A program made the position numbers and the translations under genes. This document shows, in pieces, positions 31,754-39,429 of a stretch of 41,191 nt of DNA; the first letter of the stretch is position 1, and each line of letters starts with the position of its first letter. Origin of the DNA: Bacteroidales bacterium. Lineage in GTDB: Bacteria; Bacteroidota; Bacteroidia; Bacteroidales; UBA7960. The DNA lies in assembly GCA_007129945.1 (NCBI GenBank), contig SKUN01000132.1:1-41191 (forward strand). The letters run 5' to 3'. The notes beneath the pieces are model-generated. The model was given only the letters and a program-made list of their open reading frames with translations, did no database searches and was not told the DNA's origin.

Positions 31754-31907
31754 CGCTAATTATCCCTGAAAATCATTTGTTTTGACACAAGTCTGTTGTA
31801 CTAACACCAAAAGTGGGCAGTCAGTTCATAACACCCCCTCCAACAAGTAACGAATTTAATAAAAAAAAATCCCTACTTTTATTTTTTTAAAATAAACGAT
31901 CCTGCAG

Positions 31908-32693
31908 ATGACTACCGGTATATGCCTTATAGCTTATATTCCACTCCGCTCTGAGCCGGACCACAAAAGTGAAATGGTCAGCCAGCTGTTATTCGGAGAA
32001 AGTTTTGACGTACTTCAGACTCAGGCCGGATGGTTGCACATTGAAATGCATTATGACCATTACCGGGGTTGGGTTTCCCGGAATCAGGCCCATTTAATGG
32101 AAGAGGCGTTCAGGGATATTTACCGGGAACTGCCCCCCCTTGTTACCACCGATTATATGGCAATCATGACAGACACTGTTACCCGGAGTAAATTCCCGGT
32201 TAGTTCCGGCAGTACATTCCTTCCGGGTGAAGACCATAAAATGGTTGTCGGAGGACACCGTTTCTGGCACCACGGAAACCTGACAGCAGGCAATAAACAA
32301 AAAAGTGATGAGCAAATTTGTGAGTATGCGCGCAGTTTTTTCAATACGCCTTATTTATGGGGCGGCCGCTCCGCTTTCGGAATCGATTGCTCCGGTTTCG
32401 TTCAGGTTGTTTTTAAACTTGCAGGAGTAAAGCTTCCGCGCGACTCTAAGGAACAAGCCAAAGCAGGCGAAAGCATTCACCTGATCCATGAAACAAAAGC
32501 AGGTGATTTGTTGTTTTTTGATAATGAGGATGGGGAGATCAATCACGTGGGTCTTTTGCTCAACGAGGGGCACATTATCCATGCGCATGGAAAAGTTCGC
32601 ATAGACAGGGTTGACCACCATGGCATTTTTGATGCAGATCAAAAAGCCTATACCCACAAGCTTCGGCTGATTAAACGAATCTGCGGTGAATGA
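31908..32693 (+). CDS. NlpC/P60 (C40) cell-wall peptidase with N-terminal SH3-like domain
   Basis: 261 residues. The N-terminus begins directly with a bacterial SH3-like fold (ICLIAYIPLRSEPDHKSEM ... WLHIEMHYDHYRGWVS); a second SH3-like part may lie at 80-125. The C-terminal NlpC/P60 domain has the catalytic triad as GIDCSGFVQ (Cys161), INHVGLLL (His213) and HAHGKVRID (His225 or His227). The layout resembles YkfC-type gamma-D-glutamyl-L-diamino-acid endopeptidases. No signal peptide is visible, so it probably acts in the cytoplasm on recycled wall peptides. It stands alone, 73 bases before thrS. Confidence 0.9.
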   Translation: MTTGICLIAYIPLRSEPDHKSEMVSQLLFGESFDVLQTQAGWLHIEMHYDHYRGWVSRNQAHLMEEAFRDIYRELPPLVTTDYMAIMTDTVTRSKFPVSSGSTFLPGEDHKMVVGGHRFWHHGNLTAGNKQKSDEQICEYARSFFNTPYLWGGRSAFGIDCSGFVQVVFKLAGVKLPRDSKEQAKAGESIHLIHETKAGDLLFFDNEDGEINHVGLLLNEGHIIHAHGKVRIDRVDHHGIFDADQKAYTHKLRLIKRICGE

Positions 32694-32724
32694 GGCAAAT
32701 CCTCTTTAATAGCAATATTTTCCT

Positions 32725-32732
32725 TACCTTTG
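32725..32732 (+). promoter_or_regulatory. -7 element of the thrS operon
   Basis: TACCTTTG is an exact TAnnTTTG, 35 bases before the thrS ATG. I find no TTG at the standard distance, only TTTA at 32705-32708. Confidence 0.5.
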
Positions 32733-32766
32733 CAGGCTGAAAAACAACATAGAAAAGCGATTTCAG

Positions 32767-34704
32767 ATGATTAAAATAACCTTACCCGATCAAAGTATAA
32801 AACAATTCAATCCGGGCATTACCGGCCTGGAGATTGCCAAAAGCATCTCGGAAGGGCTTGCCCGTAACGTCTTGTCCATTTCCGTGAATGGAGAAACCCG
32901 CGACTTGCACAGGCCCATCCATGAAGATGCGCGGATAAAACTGCATACTTTTGACGACAGGGAAGGGAAAGCAACCATGTGGCACTCCTCTGCCCACCTG
33001 ATGGCAGCAGCCATTGAAGAATTATATCCCGGCACCAAGTTCGGAATAGGTCCGGACATTGATCAGGGTTTTTATTATGACATTGACCTTGGCGACCGGT
33101 CCATATCCAGCAATGATTTTGAAAAAATTGAGCAGAAGATGCTGGAAATCGCCCGCAGAAAAGAGCCTTTTGTCAGGAAAGAGATTCCCAAAAAAGAGGC
33201 ACTGGAGTACTATTCCGAAAAAGGAGATGAGTACAAGGTTGACTTAATCAATGACCTGGAAGACGGCACCATCAGTTTTTATACATCAGGCAATTTTACC
33301 GATCTTTGCCGCGGACCTCACCTTCCCGATACCGGCACCATAAAGGCCGTCAAACTGCTGAACACTGCCGGAGCTTACTGGCGCGGTGATGAAAGCCGTA
33401 AACAACTTACCAGGGTATACGGCATCAGTTTCCCCAGGCAAAAGATGCTGAAAGAATACATGGAAATGCTGGAGGAGGCGAAAAAGCGTGACCACCGCAA
33501 AATAGGACGCGAAATGGAATTGTTTGCCTTTTCCGCCAAAGTGGGGCAAGGCCTTCCTCTATGGCTGCCAAAAGGAGCTGAACTCAGGGAAAACCTGGAG
33601 AAGTTCCTCAAGCAGGTGCAGCGAAAGGCAGGTTATAAACCGGTCATTTCTCCGCATATCGGGCATAAGAATCTGTATGTTACCAGCGGACATTACGAGA
33701 AATACGGAGAGGATTCATTCCGGCCGATCACCACACCATCTGAAGGGGAAGAGTTCTTTTTGAAGCCCATGAACTGCCCCCACCATTGTGAAATATATAA
33801 GAACAAGCAATATTCTTACAAAGATATGCCGGTGCGGCTGGCAGAGTTCGGTACCGTATACCGTTATGAACAAAGTGGTGAATTACACGGGCTGACCCGT
33901 GTCAGGGGCTTCACCCAGGATGATGCGCATATATTCTGCCGACCCGACCAGGTCAAAGAAGAATTTATTGCCGTCATCGATATTGTGCTTCATATATTTA
34001 AAGCACTTGATTTCAGTGACTACAGCGTCCAGATATCCCTGAGAAACCCCGCCAATAAAGAAAAATATATCGGCTCGGACGAAAACTGGGAAAGGGCCGA
34101 GAAAGCCATTATTGAGGCTACAGAAGAAAAAGGCCTGACAGGAGAGATTGTAACCGGAGAAGCCGCATTTTACGGACCCAAGCTGGACTTTATGGTTCGC
34201 GACGCCCTTGGTCGCAAATGGCAACTTGGAACCATACAGGTAGATTACAACCTTCCGGAACGTTTTGACCTTGAGTACACCGGGGCGGACAACCTGAAAC
34301 ACCGGCCGGTAATGATCCACCGCGCACCTTTTGGTTCCATGGAAAGATTTGTCGCCGTCATGATAGAACATTGCGGCGGAAACTTCCCGCTGTGGCTGAC
34401 TCCAGACCAGGCTATCATATTGCCTATCAGTGAGAAATATGAAAAATATGCGAAAAAAGTTTTTAATTTGCTGAATAATTACGAAATTCGCACGCTGATT
34501 GACGAGCGCAGTGAAAAAACGGGAAAGAAAATTCGCGATGCAGAAACGCGCAAAATCCCTTACATGCTGATAGTCGGAGAAAAAGAAGAAGCCTCGGAAA
34601 CCATTTCCGTTCGCAAACACGGGGAAGGTGATATCGGGGTGTTCTCTGTTGATGCATTTGCAAAGCTGGTAGAGGAAGAAACACTAAAAATGATACAACC
34701 GTAA
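32767..34704 (+). CDS. thrS: Threonyl-tRNA synthetase
   Basis: 645 residues, the full class II architecture: N-terminal TGS domain (residues 1-60), editing domain with [18 protein letters not shown], catalytic core with the zinc ligands in [11 protein letters not shown] and motif 2 region [20 protein letters not shown], motif 3 [17 protein letters not shown], and a C-terminal anticodon-binding domain. It charges tRNA-Thr. The start is ATG 32767 and the next gene is infC, as in many bacteria. No T-box is expected in this phylum and none is seen. Confidence 0.98.
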   Translation: MIKITLPDQSIKQFNPGITGLEIAKSISEGLARNVLSISVNGETRDLHRPIHEDARIKLHTFDDREGKATMWHSSAHLMAAAIEELYPGTKFGIGPDIDQGFYYDIDLGDRSISSNDFEKIEQKMLEIARRKEPFVRKEIPKKEALEYYSEKGDEYKVDLINDLEDGTISFYTSGNFTDLCRGPHLPDTGTIKAVKLLNTAGAYWRGDESRKQLTRVYGISFPRQKMLKEYMEMLEEAKKRDHRKIGREMELFAFSAKVGQGLPLWLPKGAELRENLEKFLKQVQRKAGYKPVISPHIGHKNLYVTSGHYEKYGEDSFRPITTPSEGEEFFLKPMNCPHHCEIYKNKQYSYKDMPVRLAEFGTVYRYEQSGELHGLTRVRGFTQDDAHIFCRPDQVKEEFIAVIDIVLHIFKALDFSDYSVQISLRNPANKEKYIGSDENWERAEKAIIEATEEKGLTGEIVTGEAAFYGPKLDFMVRDALGRKWQLGTIQVDYNLPERFDLEYTGADNLKHRPVMIHRAPFGSMERFVAVMIEHCGGNFPLWLTPDQAIILPISEKYEKYAKKVFNLLNNYEIRTLIDERSEKTGKKIRDAETRKIPYMLIVGEKEEASETISVRKHGEGDIGVFSVDAFAKLVEEETLKMIQP

Positions 34705-34729
34705 GTTAACCTATTTAATCACAAAGTAC

Positions 34730-34745
34730 AGGAGGACGTAACATA
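34730..34745 (+). promoter_or_regulatory. Ribosome binding site that decides a non-canonical AUA start of infC
   Basis: AGGAGGACGTAACATA: a perfect AGGAGG followed after 7 bases by ATA in the infC frame. In that frame a TAA stands at 34716-34718, and no ATG, GTG or TTG lies between it and ATA. Confidence 0.8.
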
Positions 34746-35309
34746 GCAACACCATTTAAACCAAGAGGCAGAAGACGTTTCGTAAAGAAAGAAGATCCGC
34801 ACCGCATCAATGAACGCATCACCGCACCGGTGGTTCGTGTGGTTGGGGACAATGTGGAATCTGACATCCACCCGATCCGGGATGCCCTGAATATGGCTGA
34901 GGATATGGGCCTGGACCTGGTGGAGATTGCACCAAAAGCAAACCCGCCGGTGTGCAAGATTATGGATTACAAGAAATTTCTTTACGAACAAAAAAAGAAA
35001 CAAAAAGAGATCAAGGCCAACGCCTCCAAGATCGTAGTCAAGGAAATCCGGATGGGACCCAATACGGACGAACATGATTTCCAGTTCAAACTGAAACATG
35101 CCATCAAGTTCCTTGAGGAAGGCGCCAAATTGAAAGTTTTTGTGTTCTTTAAGGGAAGATCCATCATATATAAGGACAAAGGCGAAGTGATACTGCTTCG
35201 TTTTGCGCAGGAAATTGAAGAATATGGCAAGGTGGAACAAATGCCGAAATTGGAAGGGAAACGGATGATCATGTTCGTAGCTCCCAAAAAATCAGGAAAA
35301 AAGAATTAA
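34743..35309 (+). CDS. infC: Translation initiation factor IF-3 with AUA start codon
   Basis: 188 residues when started at ATA (34743-34745). The ORF track begins at a GTG (34830), which would cut off the conserved N-terminal part [15 protein letters not shown] that opens the IF-3 N-domain. From ATA the protein begins with [20 protein letters not shown] and has the normal family length. The interdomain lysine-rich linker ([16 protein letters not shown]) and the C-domain ([29 protein letters not shown]) are intact. IF-3 checks start codons and in E. coli represses its own AUU-started mRNA, so autoregulation here is likely. It lies 38 bases after thrS. Confidence 0.93.
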   Translation: MATPFKPRGRRRFVKKEDPHRINERITAPVVRVVGDNVESDIHPIRDALNMAEDMGLDLVEIAPKANPPVCKIMDYKKFLYEQKKKQKEIKANASKIVVKEIRMGPNTDEHDFQFKLKHAIKFLEEGAKLKVFVFFKGRSIIYKDKGEVILLRFAQEIEEYGKVEQMPKLEGKRMIMFVAPKKSGKKN

Positions 35310-35345
35310 TGTTCAATGCTTCATAAATAGTAAATTGTTTGAATA

Positions 35346-35540
35346 ATGCCTAAAATGAAAACCAAATCCGGGGCAAAAAAGCGGTTTTCTCTTACCGCTT
35401 CCGGACGTATTAAGCGCAAACATGCGTACAAGAGTCACATCTTGACCAAAAAGAGTAAAAAGCGGAAAAGAAACCTGACCAAAACCTCTCTGGTACATAA
35501 ATCAGATGAGAAAAACATCAAGGCAATGCTGGCTATGTAG
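35346..35540 (+). CDS. rpmI: 50S ribosomal protein L35
   Basis: 64 residues, very basic: [20 protein letters not shown], then [20 protein letters not shown], the signature of L35. Length and position between infC and rplT are standard. It is 36 bases after infC. Confidence 0.97.
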   Translation: MPKMKTKSGAKKRFSLTASGRIKRKHAYKSHILTKKSKKRKRNLTKTSLVHKSDEKNIKAMLAM

Positions 35541-35584
35541 CCACTTTTCCGATTAGTATTCACCTTTGTTATAGCAACACAAGT

Positions 35585-35606
35585 CTTTCCCTGAAATAAC
35601 GGAAAG
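35585..35606 (+). promoter_or_regulatory. Small hairpin in the rplT leader
   Basis: CTTTCC-ctgaaataac-GGAAAG is a 6-base perfect stem with a 10-base loop, 25 bases before the rplT ATG. L20 represses its own operon through leader structures in other bacteria. Whether this short hairpin is such a site is uncertain. Confidence 0.25.
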
Positions 35607-35630
35607 CGCTTAACGAAAAAATCACACATT

Positions 35631-35975
35631 ATGCCAAGATCAGTCAATAAAGTTGCCGCGAGGCACAAAAGAAAAAAACTGCTGAAGTTGACCAGGGGTT
35701 ACTTCGGTGCCAGAAAGAATGTTTACACGGTGGCCAAGAACACCTGGGAAAAAGGGCTCACCTACGCCTATCGTGACAGACGCAATAAAAAGAGGGAATT
35801 CCGGAAACTCTGGATCCAGCGTATCAACGCTGCCGCAAGGCAGTACGGCATGAACTATTCCCAGTTCATCGGCAAACTGAATGACAAAGACATTCAGATC
35901 AACCGCAAGGTGCTGGCCGATTTGGCCATGAACCAACCGGATGCCTTTAAAGCCATCGTAGAGTCTGTAAAATAA
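35631..35975 (+). CDS. rplT: 50S ribosomal protein L20
   Basis: 114 residues with the typical N-terminal extension [20 protein letters not shown] and [21 protein letters not shown], which threads through 23S rRNA during assembly, and a globular C-terminus. Last gene of thrS-infC-rpmI-rplT, followed by a strong terminator. Confidence 0.98.
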   Translation: MPRSVNKVAARHKRKKLLKLTRGYFGARKNVYTVAKNTWEKGLTYAYRDRRNKKREFRKLWIQRINAAARQYGMNYSQFIGKLNDKDIQINRKVLADLAMNQPDAFKAIVESVK

Positions 35976-35996
35976 GCATATTAAGAAGCAATGAAC

Positions 35997-36030
35997 AAAA
36001 AAGGGGAAGCCACAGCGCTTCCCTTTTTTA
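35997..36030. terminator. Rho-independent terminator after rplT
   Basis: AAAAAAGGGGAAGC, six-base loop, GCTTCCCTTTTTT: a 7-base GC-rich stem (GGGAAGC/GCTTCCC) extended by a G-T pair and A-T pairs, with T-runs on both strands. It serves rplT and also the convergent gene that ends at 36077. Confidence 0.92.
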
Positions 36031-36076
36031 TTTGCATACATCCGCATGCGGGGCAATCTGTACGGGACAATCTGTA

Positions 36077-37144
36077 TCAATATACCTCACCATACCAGAG
36101 TTCCCTCTCGAGCTTTCCTTTCTCATCATAATGATAGGAACGGTGCCACTCCACATTTCCGCGGCTATCGTACCATGTCCATCCCGTACGCTGACCATTG
36201 TCATTATAACGCATCAGGTAACGCATTTCCACATTGCCCCGGCTGTCGTACCATACATAATCCTGCAGCAAGCCATCCTGGTTATATCCATAATTTCTTC
36301 GCCACAAAAGATTGTCATAGTTGTCGTAAACCGATTCTTCTATCTGCCTCCCATCCTCATCATACCTGAATACAAAACGGTAAATCAGGCGATAAGTCCA
36401 CCTTCTGAAGAAAAATGACCTGGAGGGCTCATAGCGTCTTTCCTCTACCCTGTTCCCCTTGTCGTCATACACATACCTCCTGATCCATTGCAACTGATCA
36501 TCATCGTCATACCACAACACACCGATCCGGTTGCCATATTGATCATGCCGGTAAAGGTACCTCCACTGTATTTCCCCCTCCGGGCCGTAGACATTCTGTT
36601 CGGTAAGATACCCGTTATCATCGTAGGAAAACAGATACCTCTGGACGAGTTCTCCATTCCCGTCATACCGACGTTCTTCCTTTCTGCGGTCATCTCCGGT
36701 ATAATCATAGGTCCGTTTCCATTCCAGCGAATCCTCATCCACATAACTTTTCCACGCTGTCCGGTTCATCCGGCGGTCATAAGCATAGATCTCGCGTGAC
36801 TTAATCACACTGTCCGGGCCAATCGTTGTTTGCTCCTTCAGGTTCCCATAGTCATCGTAAATGAAATGGGTTTTCTGATTTACTTCACCCTCTCCATTGT
36901 ACTTCGCTTCCAGGATCCGGTATCCTTCGTCATTGTATTTGAGGATCTCGCTGAAATACCGATTGCCACCCGGACCATATTTGATCGTCCCGGTATTTTT
37001 TCCATTATCATCGTAAATGTATACAAACTTCCGTGAGTAATTATCCGGATAGTCATCAATGAATCCTGATGCTGACTGCCCGGTAATGACAGGCTGAGAA
37101 AAGACAAAATACAACAATGACAAAATGACAACCCTGAAAATCAT
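36077..37144 (-). CDS. Secreted YD/RHS-like repeat protein
   Basis: 355 residues with a signal peptide (MIFRVVILSLLYFVFSQPVITG). The rest is a series of about fourteen degenerate units with the pattern Y-x-YDDxGNxxExxxYDxxGxxxWRxxY, about 21-25 residues each. Examples are IYDDYGNLKEQ, AYDRRMNRTAWK, SYDDNGYLTEQNVY, YDDKGNRVEERRY and YDSRGNVEWHRSYHYD. This resembles YD repeats of RHS/teneurin proteins that form sugar-binding beta shells, but here there is no toxin tip, TcB or core domain. It stands alone, and its role is unknown. The high Tyr and Asp content suits a secreted structural or binding protein. Confidence 0.75.
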   Translation of the reverse strand: MIFRVVILSLLYFVFSQPVITGQSASGFIDDYPDNYSRKFVYIYDDNGKNTGTIKYGPGGNRYFSEILKYNDEGYRILEAKYNGEGEVNQKTHFIYDDYGNLKEQTTIGPDSVIKSREIYAYDRRMNRTAWKSYVDEDSLEWKRTYDYTGDDRRKEERRYDGNGELVQRYLFSYDDNGYLTEQNVYGPEGEIQWRYLYRHDQYGNRIGVLWYDDDDQLQWIRRYVYDDKGNRVEERRYEPSRSFFFRRWTYRLIYRFVFRYDEDGRQIEESVYDNYDNLLWRRNYGYNQDGLLQDYVWYDSRGNVEMRYLMRYNDNGQRTGWTWYDSRGNVEWHRSYHYDEKGKLERELWYGEVY

Positions 37145-37223
37145 TGTTAATAAATGCTTAATTATGAAAATAATCCTTGCATAAATTTAATAAATAAATT
37201 CCGGAATGTAAAGAGGTGATTCG

Positions 37224-37250
37224 CCCGGAAGAAAAAATGTTTATTCCGGG
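37224..37250. repeat. Inverted repeat around the Nudix gene stop
   Basis: CCCGGAA (37224-37230) and TTCCGGG (37244-37250) form a perfect 7-base stem on either side of a 13-base spacer that includes the stop codon. On the minus strand the T-run lies in the loop, so it is at best a poor terminator. Confidence 0.35.
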
Positions 37251-37948
37251 TCTGTTTGCTGGCCCGGGTTTGTTAACCCTGCCAGCAAAGGCTTTATGAA
37301 AGCAAGAAATTCAGCCATGATCATCGCAGTGGCCCCCCAGATGATCTGTCCGTTCACATCAAAACAGGGCGTGGGAAGGCAATCACCGGCACTCAGCCGC
37401 ATGGACACCTCACGAATATTTTCAGTACGGAAGAATTCAATCATCCTCACCCGGATAATCTGCTCAACCTCTATCGGATCAGGCTTAAATTTGGGTTCCG
37501 AATGAAGCATCCCCACAAAGGGGCTGACGATATAATTGCTGGGCGGAATGTACAGATCGGATAACTTCCCGACAAGTTCAACGGCGGAGGAATTGACTCC
37601 AACCTCTTCATTTGCTTCCCTGAGAGCAGTATATTGCAAGTCGGGGTCTTGTTTCTCCCGCCTGCCTCCCGGAAGGGCGATCTGGCCGCTGTGCACACCA
37701 TCATAGACGGGCCGTCGAATAAAAACCGTGCAGGTCTGGCCCTCGCTGTCAGGAAACAGCAGTATCAGCACACCACTGCTTATCGCATTCATCCCTTTCC
37801 CTACACGGATGATGTCATCCCTGCGCAAAGCCGGTGCCATGGTCAATTGAGACTGTTGCCCCGGAAGCTTCGAAAAATCTGCCTTTCTCAGCTTCCCGGA
37901 AACATCCCTGAAAGGGAATGAAGCAAAACCTGTCTTCGGATCATTCAT
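37241..37948 (-). CDS. Nudix hydrolase, NudL-like CoA pyrophosphatase
   Basis: 235 residues. The Nudix box is GGRREKQDPDLQYTALREAN followed by EEVGV, preceded by HSGQIALPGG, which is the UPF0035 motif of CoA diphosphatases (LLTxRxxxLxxHxGQxxFPGG type). The enzyme is expected to split CoA into 4'-phosphopantetheine and 3',5'-ADP. Its start overlaps the photolyase stop (ATGA, 37945-37948), so the two are translationally coupled. The N-terminal ~60 residues are a leader with little recognisable fold. Confidence 0.9.
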   Translation of the reverse strand: MNDPKTGFASFPFRDVSGKLRKADFSKLPGQQSQLTMAPALRRDDIIRVGKGMNAISSGVLILLFPDSEGQTCTVFIRRPVYDGVHSGQIALPGGRREKQDPDLQYTALREANEEVGVNSSAVELVGKLSDLYIPPSNYIVSPFVGMLHSEPKFKPDPIEVEQIIRVRMIEFFRTENIREVSMRLSAGDCLPTPCFDVNGQIIWGATAMIMAEFLAFIKPLLAGLTNPGQQTDPE

Positions 37949-39429
37949 TGGCCATTCTTATTTGATGTTGCTTCCAGTGCACGTTTATAGACCTGCAGAC
38001 ATCTTTCCCTTGCCTTTTTGTGCGCAACAATTTCCCGGACATAATCCTCTGAATCCGCTTCGGGAACCCATTTTTTAACGAATTCATCTTGCGGGTCAAA
38101 TTTTTTCTGCTGGCTGTAGGGGTTGAAAATGCGGAAATACGGAGCGGCATCACAACCACTTCCGGCACACCATTGCCATCCGCCATTGTTGGAAGACAGT
38201 TCGTAATCAAAAAGTTTTTCGGCGAAATACGCCTCCCCCCAGCGCCAGTCAATGAGCAGATGCTTGGTCAGAAAACTGGCCGTGACCATACGCAGCCTGT
38301 TGTGCATATACCCTGTCTGGTTCAGTTGACGCATCCCTGCATCCACCATGGGATAACCTGTATTACCCTCCTTCCATGCCAGGAATTCTTTTTCATTGTT
38401 ACGCCATTCAATCCGGTCGTAGGCCGGCTTAAAAGCCTGATCCACCACCGCAGGATAATACCAGAGGATCATGGCATAAAACTCCCGCCAGATAAGTTCC
38501 CCCAGGAATACTTCGTTAAGCTCTGCGGCAATTTTAGCCAGATTCCGGATACCCAATGTACCAAAACGCAGATGCACCCCGAGTTTGGAAGTGCCCTCAG
38601 CCGCAGGAAAATCACGCAGGCGGTCATAGGCCCGGATCAGATCTTTGTCTATTTTGGGAGAGGGTGTTTTCAGCGAAGACCAGGTAAACCCAAGTTCTGT
38701 AAGATCCGGAAAGAGGGAGGATTGCTCCGGCCCAGGCATGGATTGTTCCGGCATGATGTGCTTCAGCAGTTTTTCCGAGGCATGATATTCCAGGTCACCG
38801 GATTGCAGAATCTGCTTCCAGCGATTGCTGTAGGGCGTAAAGACCTGGTAAGGCGTTCCGTCCTGCTTGAGGACTTTCTCCGGGTGAAGCAGCAGGTGGT
38901 CCCAAAAGGTGTGAAAACGTATCCCATGGTCATTCAGCAATCCGGCCACCTCGTAATCTCTTTTTCTGCCATAGGGTTCATGGTCCATGTTACAGTAAAC
39001 CGCCTCAACCGGGTAGTCTGAAAGGAGTTCCCGAATTACTTCCAGGGGTTTACCTCTTTTTATCAGCAACCCTCCTCCATTATTCTGAAGGGACTCATCC
39101 ATAGAGGCCAATGACTGATAAATAAAGGATACCCGGTGATCATTTCCAGGAAGGGGATCAATGACGGATTCATCAAAAATAAACAGCGGAAGCACCTTAC
39201 GGCCGCTTTTTAGCGCCTGATAAAGCCCTTTATTGTCTTCAAGACGCAAATCTCGCCTGAACCAAAAGACAACGATCGGATTGTTGTTTGCTTTCACCAC
39301 CGGATCACTTTGTGTATTGTCATGTAAAAATAAAACAACGGGGATAATCCGCGAAACCAAAGAAGCATTAATTTTGTAGTTTCGTGGCTTAACCTGATTT
39401 TTTATTGATTGTTCAATTCCCGGACTCAT
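37945..39429 (-). CDS. phrB: Deoxyribodipyrimidine photolyase (cryptochrome/photolyase family, class I)
   Basis: 494 residues in the longest frame. The photolyase N-domain begins at IVVFWFRRDLRLEDN (residue ~52). The FAD domain shows WREFYAMILWYYPAV, MVDAGMRQLNQTGYMHNRLR, LIDWRWGEAYFAEKLFDYEL and NGGWQWCAGSGCDAAPYF, which contain the flavin- and lesion-contacting residues and the electron-transfer tryptophans. It repairs cyclobutane pyrimidine dimers with light. The start is doubtful: ATG 39429 overlaps the start codon of the divergent transporter and adds ~50 poorly conserved residues. GTG at 39300 or 39297 gives about 450 residues, the normal family length, and I prefer one of these. Confidence 0.93.
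   Translation of the reverse strand: MSPGIEQSIKNQVKPRNYKINASLVSRIIPVVLFLHDNTQSDPVVKANNNPIVVFWFRRDLRLEDNKGLYQALKSGRKVLPLFIFDESVIDPLPGNDHRVSFIYQSLASMDESLQNNGGGLLIKRGKPLEVIRELLSDYPVEAVYCNMDHEPYGRKRDYEVAGLLNDHGIRFHTFWDHLLLHPEKVLKQDGTPYQVFTPYSNRWKQILQSGDLEYHASEKLLKHIMPEQSMPGPEQSSLFPDLTELGFTWSSLKTPSPKIDKDLIRAYDRLRDFPAAEGTSKLGVHLRFGTLGIRNLAKIAAELNEVFLGELIWREFYAMILWYYPAVVDQAFKPAYDRIEWRNNEKEFLAWKEGNTGYPMVDAGMRQLNQTGYMHNRLRMVTASFLTKHLLIDWRWGEAYFAEKLFDYELSSNNGGWQWCAGSGCDAAPYFRIFNPYSQQKKFDPQDEFVKKWVPEADSEDYVREIVAHKKARERCLQVYKRALEATSNKNGQ

Noticed and set aside
33883-34620. 245-residue minus-strand reading frame inside thrS
   Set aside because: Antisense to a fully conserved thrS. The composition (many Phe and Lys) reflects the complementary codons, and no start signal or homology is evident.
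34830-35309. infC starting at GTG 34830
   Set aside because: It removes the conserved beginning of the IF-3 N-domain and has no ribosome binding site. The ATA at 34743 has both.
36077-37144. YD-repeat array as a nucleotide repeat or CRISPR-like array
   Set aside because: The periodicity is at the protein level only. The DNA units are degenerate, of variable length and lie in an open frame with a signal peptide.
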